Source: Stenotrophomonas sp. Ste86 (GTDB lineage Bacteria; Pseudomonadota; Gammaproteobacteria; Xanthomonadales; Xanthomonadaceae). Taken from it: 64,000 nucleotides of DNA. The notes under the pieces were generated by a model. That model did not search any database. It was not told the origin of the DNA and saw only the letters and a program-made list of their open reading frames with translations. Position 1 is the stretch's first letter. Each line of letters begins with the position of its first letter. Where the stretch lies: assembly GCF_024519465.1 (NCBI RefSeq), contig NZ_JALJRW010000001.1, positions 240,545-304,544 of the forward strand. Direction: 5' to 3'. Position numbers and translations under genes: made by a program. Shown here one piece after another: positions 27,066-38,617 of this stretch.

Positions 27066-28931
27066 CTAGACCAGCCGCAGCGTTGGATGCGCGCCGTGCA
27101 TGGCCACCACACCGGCCGTGCGCGCGGCGCCCTGCCCGGCATCCACCCGGAACGCCGCCACGGTCTGCAGCAGCTGGGTGGCCTGCTCTTCCATGCTGCG
27201 CGCGGCGGCCGAGGCTTCTTCGACCAGGGCCGCATTCTGCTGGGTGCCCTCGTCGATATGGTCGACGGCCTGGTTGATCTGGCCGATGCTCTCGCTCTGC
27301 TGCTGGGCCGCGGTGCTGATCTCGGTGATCAGTGCGCTGACCCGCTCCACGTTGACCACGATCTCATCCATGGTGCGGCCAGCGCTTTCGACCTGCCCGG
27401 TGCCGGTGCCGACCTTCTCCACCGAATCGGCGATCAGCTGCTTGATCTCCTTGGCGGCGCTGGCCGAGCGCTGCGACAGCCCGCGGATCTCGGTGGCGAC
27501 CACGGCGAAGCCGCGGCCGTGTTCGCCTGCTCGTGCCGCTTCCACTGCGGCATTGAGCGCCAGGATGTTGGTCTGGAAGGCGATGCCGTCGATGACCCCG
27601 ATGATGTCCACGATGCGGCGCGAGGACTGGTTGATCAGCGCCATGGTCGAGACCACTTCATGCACCACGTGCCCGCCCTGCGCGGCCACGTCGACCGCAC
27701 CACTGGCCAGCTCGCTGGCCTGGCGCGCGTTGGCGGCGGTCTGATGCACGGTGGCGGCCAGTCCCTTCATCGAGACGGCGGTTTCCTCCAGCGACGCCGC
27801 CTGCTGTTCGGTACGCTCCGACAGGTCGCTGTTGCCCTCGGCAATCTCGCTGGCGCCCACGGCAATGGTGTCGGCGGCGAACTTGATCTGGCTGATGATG
27901 CCCGCCATGGCCTCGACCAGCGCGTTGATGCCCTCGCACAGTTCGGCGATCGGCCCGGTCTTGTCCTGCGTGGCGATATGCCCGGTCAGGTCACCGCCCT
28001 TGGCGGCCGCGACCACTTCGCGCGTCTGCGCGACGGCCTGCTGCATGGCGTGGGTATCGCGCACCTGTGCGGTGATGTCGGTGGCGTATTTGACCACTTT
28101 GAACGGACGCCCGTTCATGTCGAAGATCGGGTTATAGGAGGCCTGGATCCAGACCTCCCGGCCCCCCTTGCCCAGCCGTCGATACTGGCCGGCGTCGTAC
28201 TCGCCGCGCCCCAGCTTTTCCCAGAACTGCCGGTATTCCTGGCTCTGCCGGTACTCGGGCTCGACGAACAGCGAATGGTGCTGGCCGCGCACTTCCTCCA
28301 GCGTGTAGCCGGTGGTGGCCAGGAAATTATCGTTGGCCGACAGGATGCGTCCGTCCAGGCTGAACTCGATCACCGCCTGCGACTTGTTGATCGCCGCCAA
28401 CTGGCCGGAGAAATCGGCCGCCTGCTGCATCTGCGCGGTGATGTCGGTGGCGAACTTCACCACCTTGTACGGACGCCCGTTGCCGTCCAGTACGGGGTTG
28501 TAGGAGGCCTGGATCCAGATCTCGCGGCCGCCCTTGCCCAGCCGCCGGTACTGGCCGGCATCAAATTCGCCCCGCCCCAGCGTGGCCCAGAAATCACGGT
28601 ATTCCGCGCTCTGCGCCAACGCCGGTTCGACGAACATCGCATGGTGATGGCCCTGGATCTCGTCCAACCGATAGCCGACGGCCTGCAGGAAGTTGTCGTT
28701 GGCCTGCAGGATGGTGCCGTCCAGGTCGAACTCGATCACCGCCTGCACCCGATGCAGTGCGGCAACCTGCGCTTCCAGCTCGCACTGGCGGCGCTGTGCA
28801 AGTGCGTTGGCGGAACCGCGCGCGTCGCGGCGGGCCACGAAAGGCGCCACCAGTGCGCGCCAGGGCGAGCCTGCGCCGGCGTCGGCGACCTGTTCCTGCA
28901 CAGGCGCGTGCATGCGTGAAATATGCATCAT
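27066..28931 (-). CDS. Soluble methyl-accepting chemotaxis protein with two PAS domains
   Basis: A 621-residue MCP without transmembrane segments. Two PAS domains cover about residues 55-175 and 178-295, and they are nearly identical in the [12 protein letters not shown] and WIQASYNP regions, so they come from a tandem duplication. A short HAMP-like linker (GGDLTGHI) is followed by the methyl-accepting signalling domain (about 350-600), with the hairpin tip motif [20 protein letters not shown] and [16 protein letters not shown]. There is no C-terminal CheR-docking pentapeptide. It likely senses cytoplasmic redox or ligand state, like Aer/BdlA-type proteins. Confidence 0.92.
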   Translation of the reverse strand: MMHISRMHAPVQEQVADAGAGSPWRALVAPFVARRDARGSANALAQRRQCELEAQVAALHRVQAVIEFDLDGTILQANDNFLQAVGYRLDEIQGHHHAMFVEPALAQSAEYRDFWATLGRGEFDAGQYRRLGKGGREIWIQASYNPVLDGNGRPYKVVKFATDITAQMQQAADFSGQLAAINKSQAVIEFSLDGRILSANDNFLATTGYTLEEVRGQHHSLFVEPEYRQSQEYRQFWEKLGRGEYDAGQYRRLGKGGREVWIQASYNPIFDMNGRPFKVVKYATDITAQVRDTHAMQQAVAQTREVVAAAKGGDLTGHIATQDKTGPIAELCEGINALVEAMAGIISQIKFAADTIAVGASEIAEGNSDLSERTEQQAASLEETAVSMKGLAATVHQTAANARQASELASGAVDVAAQGGHVVHEVVSTMALINQSSRRIVDIIGVIDGIAFQTNILALNAAVEAARAGEHGRGFAVVATEIRGLSQRSASAAKEIKQLIADSVEKVGTGTGQVESAGRTMDEIVVNVERVSALITEISTAAQQQSESIGQINQAVDHIDEGTQQNAALVEEASAAARSMEEQATQLLQTVAAFRVDAGQGAARTAGVVAMHGAHPTLRLV

Positions 28932-29219
28932 GTGATCCTCGGTGCCCGGTTGCTGGGATCCGACGGGCGCACCGCCCGGCGGCATATCGTCTGGCTTGGG
29001 GACTACGAAGACGTCAGTGGGGTGACGTCACGGCAGCGGCATGTACAACATGGTCCTGCTTCCTGCAGACGCTTTGTTGCAACGGCATGCGGTCCAGGCC
29101 ACACGAGCGGGGCAGCCACGGGCCAACGCGGAGCCAAGCGACGGCGGCTCCAGTAGGGATATCGACAGGCATGGCGGAAGCTTTAGCGGCAGGCGGGCCG
29201 CACCGACCACGGGCGTTGG

Positions 29220-31427
29220 CTACCCTTCCCCGCCCTCGCTGCTTTCCACTGCGTCGAGCGGGTCGGGCAGTTGCCCGCCGCTCGGGGTTTCCACCTGGAC
29301 GTTGTCGCGCCCCTCGGCCTTGGCCCGGTAGCACTGGGCGTCGGCAGCGGCGACCGCGTCGTCCACGCTCATGCTGCCGCCGATCGCGGCGATACCGATG
29401 CTGGCCCCGACCCCCAGCCGCTGCAGGTCCCAGGGAATGGTCAGGCCGCGCACCGACTCGAGCAGGTCGCTGGCGATGCGGCGGGCACGCTTGAGCGAAC
29501 AGCCGGCCAGGATCACCGCGAACTCGTCACCGCCCAGGCGCGCCACGATGTCCGAGTCGCGCACGCCATGGCGCAGCACGTTGGCCACCGCCCACAGCAT
29601 GGCATCGCCGGCCAGGTGGCCGTGGTTGTCGTTGATCGGCTTGAAGTTGTCCAGGTCGATGAACATCAGCGAGGCCGACTGCCCGGTGCGCGCCACGCGG
29701 GTGATCGCCTGCTGCAGGTGGGCCTCGAACCCCCGTCGGTTGCTCAGTTCGGTCAGCGGGTCGACCTCGGCCAGGTGCCGGGCCTCGCGCTGGCGCGCAC
29801 GTTGCTGGGTGACATCGCGGATCACCCACACCGCCCCGCTGGTCTTTCCGTCTTCGCCGCGCAGCCAGGCGCGGGTCACATCGACCGGCAGCAGCCGCGC
29901 GCCGACAGACAGCAGCAGGTCCGAGTGCAGGTCCACTGCGTTGCTTTCCGGGTCCAGCAGCACGGCGATGTCCAGCGGCGAGCGCGGGGCGTACTCGGTG
30001 GTCAGCTCCATCACGTCCTGCACCTGGCCGTTGGTCAGCGGCGCGGCGCCGGCGCCGGCCAGTGCGCGGGTGGCGGCCGCGTTGGCGTACTGGATCTGGC
30101 CGTGCAGGTCCAGGGTGAGCACCATGTCGGCCACCGCATCCAGGGTGATGCGGGTGCGCTGTTCGGACTCGCGCAGTTGCTGGCCGCTCTGGCGTTGGGC
30201 GGTGACGTCCTGGATCTGCGAGACGAAATGCAGCGGTTCGCCGTTCTCGGCGCGCACCAGCGACACCGACAACCGTCCCCAGACGATGTTGCCGGCCTTG
30301 CCCAGGTAGCGTTTGTCCATGTGGTAATGGTCGCGACGCCCCGCCAGCAGATCCCCGACCAGGGCCAGGTCGGTGTGCAGGTCATCGGCGTGGGTGAGGG
30401 TCTGGAAATCGATCTCCAGCAGCTCGGCGCGGGTATAGCCGAGAATGCCGCACAGCGCGTCGTTGACGTCCAGCCAGCGGCCTTCCAGCGACACCAGCGC
30501 CATGCCCAGCGCGGCCGAGGAAAACGCTCCAGCGAATTTCTCCGCGGCCAGGTAAGCCTGCTCGCGCACTTCCAGCATCGGAGTGATGTCCACCGCCATG
30601 CCGACATACCCGATGCGGTTGCCGCCGGCGCAGTCCAGCGGACTGATCGACAGGCGCACCTGGCGGCGCTGCCCGTCCTTGCGCACGAAGGTCCACTGGT
30701 GCGACCAGGTACCCTGCGCGGCGCGCGCGGTAAGCGCCTCGAAAACGGTCGGCAGGCGCCCGTCCGCATCGGCTTCAGGCTGCAGGTAAGCCTGCATTTC
30801 CACCACATCATGGAACAGGCCCGGATTGACCCGGCCGATCACTTCGTCCGCTCGATAGCCCAGCAACTTCTGCGCGCCGGTGTTGAACAGGTTGACCACG
30901 CCGTCCACATCGGTGGCGATCACCGCCACTTCGTCGGACGCATCCACCACCGCCTGCAGGCGCTGGCGCATGTTGGCCGCATCCTGGCGCGCGTTCTGCA
31001 GGTCGGTCACATCGGCATGCGCGCCAGCCATCCACAACGGGCGGCCCTGCGCGTCCCACTCGTAGACGCGGCCGCGGTCCTGCACCCAGATCCAGTGCCC
31101 GTCCTTGTGGCGCATGCGGCACAGGCTGTCGTAGTGCGCCGACCGGCCTTCCAAGTGGTCGTGCAACAGCGCGTTGGACTTGCCGAGGTCATCGGGGTGA
31201 ACCAGACGGAAGAAGGTCTCCGGGGTGATCGGCGCCAGTTCGTCGCGGGTGTAACCGACAATCTGCGCCCAGCGCTCGTTGATCCGCATCTGACCGGCCT
31301 GGATGTTCCACTCCCAGGTGCCGGCGGCGGTACCTTCGATGATCATCTCCAGCCGTCGGTGCTGCTCGGTGATGTCGCGCAGCGCCGCGTCGATGCTGTG
31401 TTCGGTCGCGGGGTCGCGGCGGCTCAT
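29220..31427 (-). CDS. Multi-PAS diguanylate cyclase
   Basis: A 735-residue protein. Four PAS/PAC units cover about residues 15-140, 145-280, 285-400 and 415-550 (each ends with a DITxx or DVTxx motif). They are followed by a GGDEF domain (about 565-720) with an intact RLGGDEF signature near 630-636 and DNFKPINDNHGHLAGD. There is no EAL domain. It should make cyclic di-GMP from GTP under control of the PAS inputs. The ATG at 31427 is preferred to an in-frame GTG at 31445. It is soluble by sequence. It follows no operon partner closely. Confidence 0.92.
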   Translation of the reverse strand: MSRRDPATEHSIDAALRDITEQHRRLEMIIEGTAAGTWEWNIQAGQMRINERWAQIVGYTRDELAPITPETFFRLVHPDDLGKSNALLHDHLEGRSAHYDSLCRMRHKDGHWIWVQDRGRVYEWDAQGRPLWMAGAHADVTDLQNARQDAANMRQRLQAVVDASDEVAVIATDVDGVVNLFNTGAQKLLGYRADEVIGRVNPGLFHDVVEMQAYLQPEADADGRLPTVFEALTARAAQGTWSHQWTFVRKDGQRRQVRLSISPLDCAGGNRIGYVGMAVDITPMLEVREQAYLAAEKFAGAFSSAALGMALVSLEGRWLDVNDALCGILGYTRAELLEIDFQTLTHADDLHTDLALVGDLLAGRRDHYHMDKRYLGKAGNIVWGRLSVSLVRAENGEPLHFVSQIQDVTAQRQSGQQLRESEQRTRITLDAVADMVLTLDLHGQIQYANAAATRALAGAGAAPLTNGQVQDVMELTTEYAPRSPLDIAVLLDPESNAVDLHSDLLLSVGARLLPVDVTRAWLRGEDGKTSGAVWVIRDVTQQRARQREARHLAEVDPLTELSNRRGFEAHLQQAITRVARTGQSASLMFIDLDNFKPINDNHGHLAGDAMLWAVANVLRHGVRDSDIVARLGGDEFAVILAGCSLKRARRIASDLLESVRGLTIPWDLQRLGVGASIGIAAIGGSMSVDDAVAAADAQCYRAKAEGRDNVQVETPSGGQLPDPLDAVESSEGGEG

Positions 31428-31630
31428 GGGCACGGCCACGCGCACGGCGCCGTGTGGCGTCGTGCGTCGGTCCGCCTTGTCAGGTCCCTGGTCATACGGC
31501 CTCCCCGCCTGCCCAAGCTACGGGCATTGAAGGCGAAGTGTGAACAAAGCCGGGTGAAACCAGAAGTGCCATCGGTCCAGACAGGCCCGGGGCCGCCCGA
31601 AAGCGTCCCCGCTCTGGACCCGCCGCCGGC

Positions 31631-34006
<2,376 letters not shown>

Positions 34007-34106
34007 TGCTTCCGGCCGGAGCCGCAGTGCGGAAAGACCCGATTGTGGCAACGCCGGGCGGCGGGGGGAAGGCGTTGACAGCACGCGCCTAACCTGTCGC
34101 CGTAAG

Positions 34107-34309
34107 GTAGTGCCGGCCGCTGGCCGGCTATACGTGCCGTTGGGGATTGCCTGGAGCCGGCCAGCGGCCGGCACTACGCGTGGTCGGGTATTGCATGCAG
34201 CCGGCCAGCGGCCGGCATTACGTATGGTCGGGTATTGCCTGGAGCCGGCCAGCGGCCGGCACTACGTATGGTCGGGTATTGCTTGGCGCCGGCCACCGGC
34301 CGGCATCAC
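34107..34309. repeat. SMAG/REP array with 44-bp tandem units
   Basis: One forward unit (GTAGTGCCGGCCGCTGGCCG, 34107-34128) is followed by four reverse-orientation units that start at 34156, 34200, 34244 and 34288, exactly 44 bp apart. Each contains GCCGGCCAGCGGCCGGCAYT followed by a spacer like ACGTATGGTCGGGTATTGC. The last unit is degenerate. The array lies between tex and a small hypothetical gene. The exact spacing shows amplification by tandem duplication. Confidence 0.85.
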
Positions 34310-34320
34310 CGATATCAGGT

Positions 34321-34536
34321 TCAGCGATACAGCTGCGACGTACGTTGATGGACGATGTCGTCGCGCATCGACTCCAGCGCCATCACCCGGATCCGGCCGA
34401 TCCCCTGCAGTTCCATGAACCGTTCGGTATAGATCTCCGGGCCCTGGTCGGTCTCGGCCCGCGACTTGCTGAAACCGTGCGGTACCAAACCTTTGTCGCC
34501 ATCCTTGCTACCACCGACATAAAGAACGATTGCCAT
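34321..34536 (-). CDS. Small hypothetical protein
   Basis: A 71-residue soluble protein (MAIVLYVGGSKDGDKGLVPH...). The ATG at 34536 is preferred because GGAGG lies 8 bases upstream. It is rich in charged residues and has no cysteine or membrane segment. No family was recognised. It lies directly downstream of the REP array. Confidence 0.55.
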   Translation of the reverse strand: MAIVLYVGGSKDGDKGLVPHGFSKSRAETDQGPEIYTERFMELQGIGRIRVMALESMRDDIVHQRTSQLYR

Positions 34537-34681
34537 GTGATGTGTTCCTCCAATAGAGCATCGTGCAGATACAACAACCATCAGCTTACCGCGCCGAACC
34601 TGACTGATTCGTCATTTAGCCTAATAACCATTGTTTGCATGCAGATGACGTCGCATTGCACGACGTTTTATTTACGCCGAT

Positions 34682-35134
34682 TTAACGCGTGGATAACGGC
34701 CACCAGCCGCGTCCAGTGAGCGCATATACATCGGCCGCGCGCTCGAACGGATTGCGCGCGCTCACCCCGCCGCAGAGCAGGTACACCGGCAGATACAACG
34801 GGCCCAGCACCAGGTACTGGTAAACGTGGGCACGCTCATGGTCGTGCAGGCCGATCACCGGTTCGCTGCAGTGGCCGGCCTGATGGGCGTAGGTGCGGCA
34901 GGGCACGTCCAGCACCGGGCCGGTGTGCAGGATCACGTTGCCCAGGGTGATCGCCCCGCCCGGCCCCCACGGCCAGTCACGGAACACAACGGCAAGGTCC
35001 CTGCCGTTCCACGACGGGCGCGCGCCGGCCACCATCCCGGCCAGGCCGCCGATCAGTCCGATCAGGGTATTGGGCGCGGTCCACAGCGCGCCCAGCCCCT
35101 GCAGGACGCGCAGCGCCACTGGCGGCAGGCTCAA
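34682..35134 (-). CDS. Membrane-associated hypothetical protein with HDHERAH motif
   Basis: A 150-residue protein if translation starts at TTG (35134), which overlaps the TGA of the PspC-domain gene; a GTG 15 bases further in is another option. It has a hydrophobic N-terminal part (TLIGLIGGLAGMVAG) and a motif HDHERAHVYQYLVLGPLYLP that resembles zinc-binding HE-x-x-H patterns of membrane peptidase-like proteins. No family can be named with confidence. It is probably cotranscribed with the PspC-domain gene. Confidence 0.55.
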   Translation of the reverse strand: MSLPPVALRVLQGLGALWTAPNTLIGLIGGLAGMVAGARPSWNGRDLAVVFRDWPWGPGGAITLGNVILHTGPVLDVPCRTYAHQAGHCSEPVIGLHDHERAHVYQYLVLGPLYLPVYLLCGGVSARNPFERAADVYALTGRGWWPLSTR

Positions 35135-35334
35135 TCGGCCTCGTTGGGAATCAACAGCCACAGGATCAGGTAGACCAGGATGCCGGGGAAGGCCGCCGAC
35201 AGCACCGAGACCAGCACGAACAGCACCCGCACCAGGGTGGAGCTCCACCCGAAACGGTGTGCGATGCCGCCCATCACCCCGGCGATCATGCGGTCGTTGA
35301 GCGAGCGCGACAGCGGGCGTGGGGTGGCATTCAT
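35131..35334 (-). CDS. PspC-domain membrane protein
   Basis: A 67-residue PspC-domain protein. The signature MIAGVMGGIAHRFGWSSTLVRVLFV (residues 16-40) is followed by a second transmembrane stretch (LSAAFPGILVYLILWLLIP). Proteins of this family sit in the inner membrane and are linked to envelope stress. It stands in a minus-strand cluster downstream of the PHA genes. Confidence 0.85.
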   Translation of the reverse strand: MNATPRPLSRSLNDRMIAGVMGGIAHRFGWSSTLVRVLFVLVSVLSAAFPGILVYLILWLLIPNEAD

Positions 35335-35381
35335 GGCAGCGGTCTCCGGCAGGCGATGGCGGACTGTAGCGCGGACGATGT

Positions 35382-35753
35382 CTACGGGGTGCGTTGACGC
35401 AGGGCCTTCAATTTCGCCCCGAACCACACCGCCGCGGTCTGCTCGGGCTGGCCCGGGCAGGCGATGCGGTAGGGGGTGCCACTCATGCTGCTCTGGCTGG
35501 CGGCCCGTTCGATGAACTGCTCGGCGGTGTCCACCTTGTCCTTCTTCAGCAGGTAGTCGTACTTGCGCTGCAGGTGCGCGCGCGCCTCGGCGGCGTCGTG
35601 CCAGCTGCCGTTGCGCTGGAAGCGGCAACTGGAGCCATCCAGTGCGCCGATCAACCCGGCGATCTCGCGGCGGGCGCTGTCACTGGGGGCGGCCTGGGCG
35701 ATGCCCGGCGCGAGCAGCGCCAGTGCCAGCCACGGCAGGGAAGTCAACTTCAT
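35382..35753 (-). CDS. Secreted DUF5329-family protein
   Basis: A 123-residue exported protein. The signal peptide is MKLTSLPWLALALLAPGIAQ (cut near AA at 21-22). The mature part contains the pattern SSCRFQRNGSWHDAAEARAH, AEQFIERAASQSSMSG and YRIACPG, which fits DUF5329. The ATG at 35753 overlaps the phaC stop by 4 bases, so it is coupled to the PHA synthase operon. No function is known. Confidence 0.8.
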   Translation of the reverse strand: MKLTSLPWLALALLAPGIAQAAPSDSARREIAGLIGALDGSSCRFQRNGSWHDAAEARAHLQRKYDYLLKKDKVDTAEQFIERAASQSSMSGTPYRIACPGQPEQTAAVWFGAKLKALRQRTP

Positions 35754-36817
35754 CGGGAACGTTCCTTCAACCAATCGGTAATGGTAGCGGGCACTTCGCG
35801 CTGGGCGCGCCCGGACACATAAATGCCGATGTGGCCGCCCCGGAAACTGCTTTCGGTGTAGTCCGCACTGCCGATCCGCCCGCGCATCGCACATGACGCA
35901 TCCGGCGGCACCAGGTGGTCCTGTTCGGCGTAGATGTTCAGCACCGGCAGGGTCACCTGGGACAACTGGACGGTTTCCTCGCCGATGCGCACACCCTCGT
36001 GCATCAGCCCGTTGCCTTGGTAGAACTGCTTGATGAAGTCGCGGAAGGTCTCCCCGGCCAGGTCGGGCGAATCGAAGATCCACTTTTCCATGCGCAGGAA
36101 ATCTTCCAGCGCAGCCTTGTCATCGAGGATGTCGAGCAGGCCCACGTACTTCTGCACGTTCAGCCGGAACGGCTTGAGCATCAGGTAACTGGCGTTCATC
36201 AGATCGGCCGGGATGTTGCCCAGCGTGTCCACCAGGAGGTCCACATCCACTTGCCGGGCCCAGTGCGAGAGCATGTTGTCCGGGGTCTGGAAATCGACCG
36301 GGGTGACCATCGTGATCAGGTTGGCCAGCTTGTGCTGGCGCAGGGCGGCATAGCACAGCGCAAATACCCCGCCCTGGCAGATGCCGAGCATGTTGATCGG
36401 CGCACCCGACTGCGCCTGCAGGTGATCCACCGCGCCATCGAGGAAACGCAGCAGGTAGTCCTCCAGGGTCTGGTAGCGCTCGGAGCGGTCCGGGTAGCCC
36501 CAGTCCAGCACATACACGTCGTGGCCCAGCGCCAGCAGGCGCTGCACCAGCGAGCGGTCGGCCTGCAGGTCGACCATGTACGGGCGGTTGACCAGCGCGT
36601 AGACGATCAGCAACGGGGTGGCATGCACCGGCGTGTCGGTGCCGACGAAGCGGTACAGCGCCACCTTGCCGTCGCGCCAGATTTCCTCGCGCGCGGTGGT
36701 CCCATAGTCCACGTCATCCACCGACGGCAACAGGGTGAGCCCGTCCAGCAGCTTGCGCTGCATGGCCAGGGTCTCCTGCAGCAGGTCTTCGGCATTGAAC
36801 CCCAGCGGCCCTTTCAT
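35750..36817 (-). CDS. phaC: Class III PHA synthase subunit PhaC
   Basis: A 355-residue alpha/beta hydrolase-type synthase. The lipase-like box GICQGG carries the catalytic Cys147; Asp300 (AEQDHLVPP) and His329 (RGGHIGI) complete the triad, matching the positions of the Allochromatium vinosum enzyme. Class III PhaC needs PhaE, which is encoded directly upstream with a 4-base overlap. It polymerises (R)-3-hydroxyacyl-CoA into polyhydroxyalkanoate granules in the cytoplasm. Confidence 0.95.
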   Translation of the reverse strand: MKGPLGFNAEDLLQETLAMQRKLLDGLTLLPSVDDVDYGTTAREEIWRDGKVALYRFVGTDTPVHATPLLIVYALVNRPYMVDLQADRSLVQRLLALGHDVYVLDWGYPDRSERYQTLEDYLLRFLDGAVDHLQAQSGAPINMLGICQGGVFALCYAALRQHKLANLITMVTPVDFQTPDNMLSHWARQVDVDLLVDTLGNIPADLMNASYLMLKPFRLNVQKYVGLLDILDDKAALEDFLRMEKWIFDSPDLAGETFRDFIKQFYQGNGLMHEGVRIGEETVQLSQVTLPVLNIYAEQDHLVPPDASCAMRGRIGSADYTESSFRGGHIGIYVSGRAQREVPATITDWLKERSR

Positions 36818-37953
36818 GGCGCGCGGGTCCTCTTCGATCTGGACGACGCGGATGTTGCGGCTGCGGGCTTGGCTGTGGGCTTGGTCGCGGACTTGCGGAC
36901 AGCTTTCTTCGCAGGGGCCTTCGGCGCCTTGGCCGACGCTGCAGGTGCAGCCGCCGGCGAGGCGGCGGAAGCGGCGCGCCTGCGACCCGGTGGCGGCGTT
37001 GCCGGCGCGGGTGTTTTCGGGACTGGCGCGTCGCTGCGATGCGCGGATGACGCCTTCGGCGCACCACCTGCCGCCATGCGCCGAACCAGACGCTCCAGCT
37101 CGGTGATGCGGCGATGCGCGGCGTCCATCTCGGTGCGGGTCGGCATGCCGATCGCCTCGCAGATCCGCTCGATCTCCTGCTGGGTGGCCGCGCGCAGACG
37201 CATCTGCGCATTGCCGAGCGAGGCGTAGACCTGCTGGAACGGCTCGGACAGGGCGACCTTGGCATAGGCCTCTTCAGCCGCCTCGATCCACAGGTCGAAC
37301 ATCGCCCGTGCGCTGGTCAGCTGGTTGCCCGGCTGCTCGTGTTCGGCCAGGCGCTGCTCGAACAGCTTGAACGCCTCGTCGAGCGCCTGCTTGATCTGAT
37401 CCACGTAGTCGCTGGAGTGCGCCTGGTACTCCTGCTGGGCGCGCAACAAGGCCTGCCAGCGCGCCTGATGCTCGCGGCCGGGGCCGAATGCCGGGCTCTG
37501 CAGCCACGGGCCCAGGTCGCGCTGCAGTGCTTCCAGCAGCTTCAGCAGATCCGGGCCACCGGCGTGCGTCTGCCCGCGCGCGCCCTGCAGCATCCACTGC
37601 AGCAGCCCGTCGCCCTGGCCTTCCACCGCCTGCTTCCAGGCCTGGGCTACATCAGCGCTGCTGGCATCGCGGCCGGCGAACTGCGCGGCCACCTGCTGCA
37701 TCGTGCCGTACCAGCCACCGGCCTGCTCGCGGAAGCGGTGCACCGCCGCATCGGCCGGGCTGCTGGTGGCAGTGGGCATCATCTGCGCCCACCAGTCGAT
37801 TGCCTGCTGCCAGCTGCCCTGCCCCGACGCGCCGGGACCGGCTTGGCCAGGGGGCACCGCGGCATGTCGCAGAGCGTCACCCCAGGCGCTGAAGTACTGG
37901 CGCGCCAGGGCTTCAACGTCGCCCGCGTTGCTGCCGCTGCCGGCGGTGCTCAT
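36814..37953 (-). CDS. phaE: Class III PHA synthase subunit PhaE
   Basis: A 379-residue mostly helical protein with the PhaE-type core (about 150-290: WQALLRAQQEYQAHSSDYVD, AMFDLWIEAAEEAYAKV, MRLRAATQQEIERICEAIGM). The C-terminal 85 residues are a Lys/Ala/Pro-rich low-complexity tail (SAKAPKAPAKKAVRKS), like histone H1 or PhaF-type tails, and could bind DNA. It is coupled to phaC by an ATGA overlap. PhaE is required for activity of class III PhaC. Confidence 0.92.
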   Translation of the reverse strand: MSTAGSGSNAGDVEALARQYFSAWGDALRHAAVPPGQAGPGASGQGSWQQAIDWWAQMMPTATSSPADAAVHRFREQAGGWYGTMQQVAAQFAGRDASSADVAQAWKQAVEGQGDGLLQWMLQGARGQTHAGGPDLLKLLEALQRDLGPWLQSPAFGPGREHQARWQALLRAQQEYQAHSSDYVDQIKQALDEAFKLFEQRLAEHEQPGNQLTSARAMFDLWIEAAEEAYAKVALSEPFQQVYASLGNAQMRLRAATQQEIERICEAIGMPTRTEMDAAHRRITELERLVRRMAAGGAPKASSAHRSDAPVPKTPAPATPPPGRRRAASAASPAAAPAASAKAPKAPAKKAVRKSATKPTAKPAAATSASSRSKRTRAP

Positions 37954-38002
37954 GACACGGTTCCCCGCAGGATCGAATCGAACGACATGGGCGTGTTCGG
38001 GC

Positions 38003-38617
38003 TCACGGCTTGGGGATGCGCAGGGTCTTGCTGATCATCAGCGACCCGGACAGTGCGAACAACAGCACCATCGGGTGCAGCTGCCACGGGCCCAGCTGCC
38101 AGCGGCCCAGCCACAGGTCATGCCCGATCGCGCCCATGCTGGCGGCCACCGCCAGCACCACCACCAGCGCCAGGCTGGTCGGAATCGGCGTGCCCTCGAA
38201 ATACGGCACCTTGTCACCCTCCCCGGCCAGGGCCTCGGCAGTCACGTTGTAACGCGCCAGCCGGCTGACCCCGCAGCACACGAAATAGCTCAGCACCAGC
38301 CAGTCCCAGCCCCCCTGCATGCCGCAGGCATAGGCCAGCGCGGCCGGGGCCACGCCGAAGGAAATCACGTCCGACAGCGAATCCAGCTCGCGGCCCAGGG
38401 TGGAACTGGACTTGCGCCAGCGCGCGATGCGCCCGTCCAGCGCATCGAAGATGAAGGCCAGCGGGATCAGCGCCATGCCGAACAGCAGGTAGCCACGCTG
38501 CCCGTCCTGCAGGAAGCGCATCGCGGCGAACACCGCGCCGGTGCCGCAGAAGGCGTTGGCCAGGGTGAACCAGTCGGCCAGGTGGAACTCGCGCAGCATC
38601 GAGAAGTGACGTTTCAT
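38003..38617 (-). CDS. pssA: CDP-diacylglycerol-serine O-phosphatidyltransferase
   Basis: A 204-residue membrane enzyme of the CDP-alcohol phosphatidyltransferase family. The signature D-G-x2-A-R-x8-G-x3-D-x3-D is present as DALDGRIARW...GRELDSLSD (residues 58-84). About six transmembrane helices follow the Gram-positive-type PssA layout. It makes phosphatidylserine, the precursor of phosphatidylethanolamine. It lies 50 bases downstream of the phaE start on the same strand, and its own promoter is probably in the gap beyond 38618. Confidence 0.93.
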   Translation of the reverse strand: MKRHFSMLREFHLADWFTLANAFCGTGAVFAAMRFLQDGQRGYLLFGMALIPLAFIFDALDGRIARWRKSSSTLGRELDSLSDVISFGVAPAALAYACGMQGGWDWLVLSYFVCCGVSRLARYNVTAEALAGEGDKVPYFEGTPIPTSLALVVVLAVAASMGAIGHDLWLGRWQLGPWQLHPMVLLFALSGSLMISKTLRIPKP

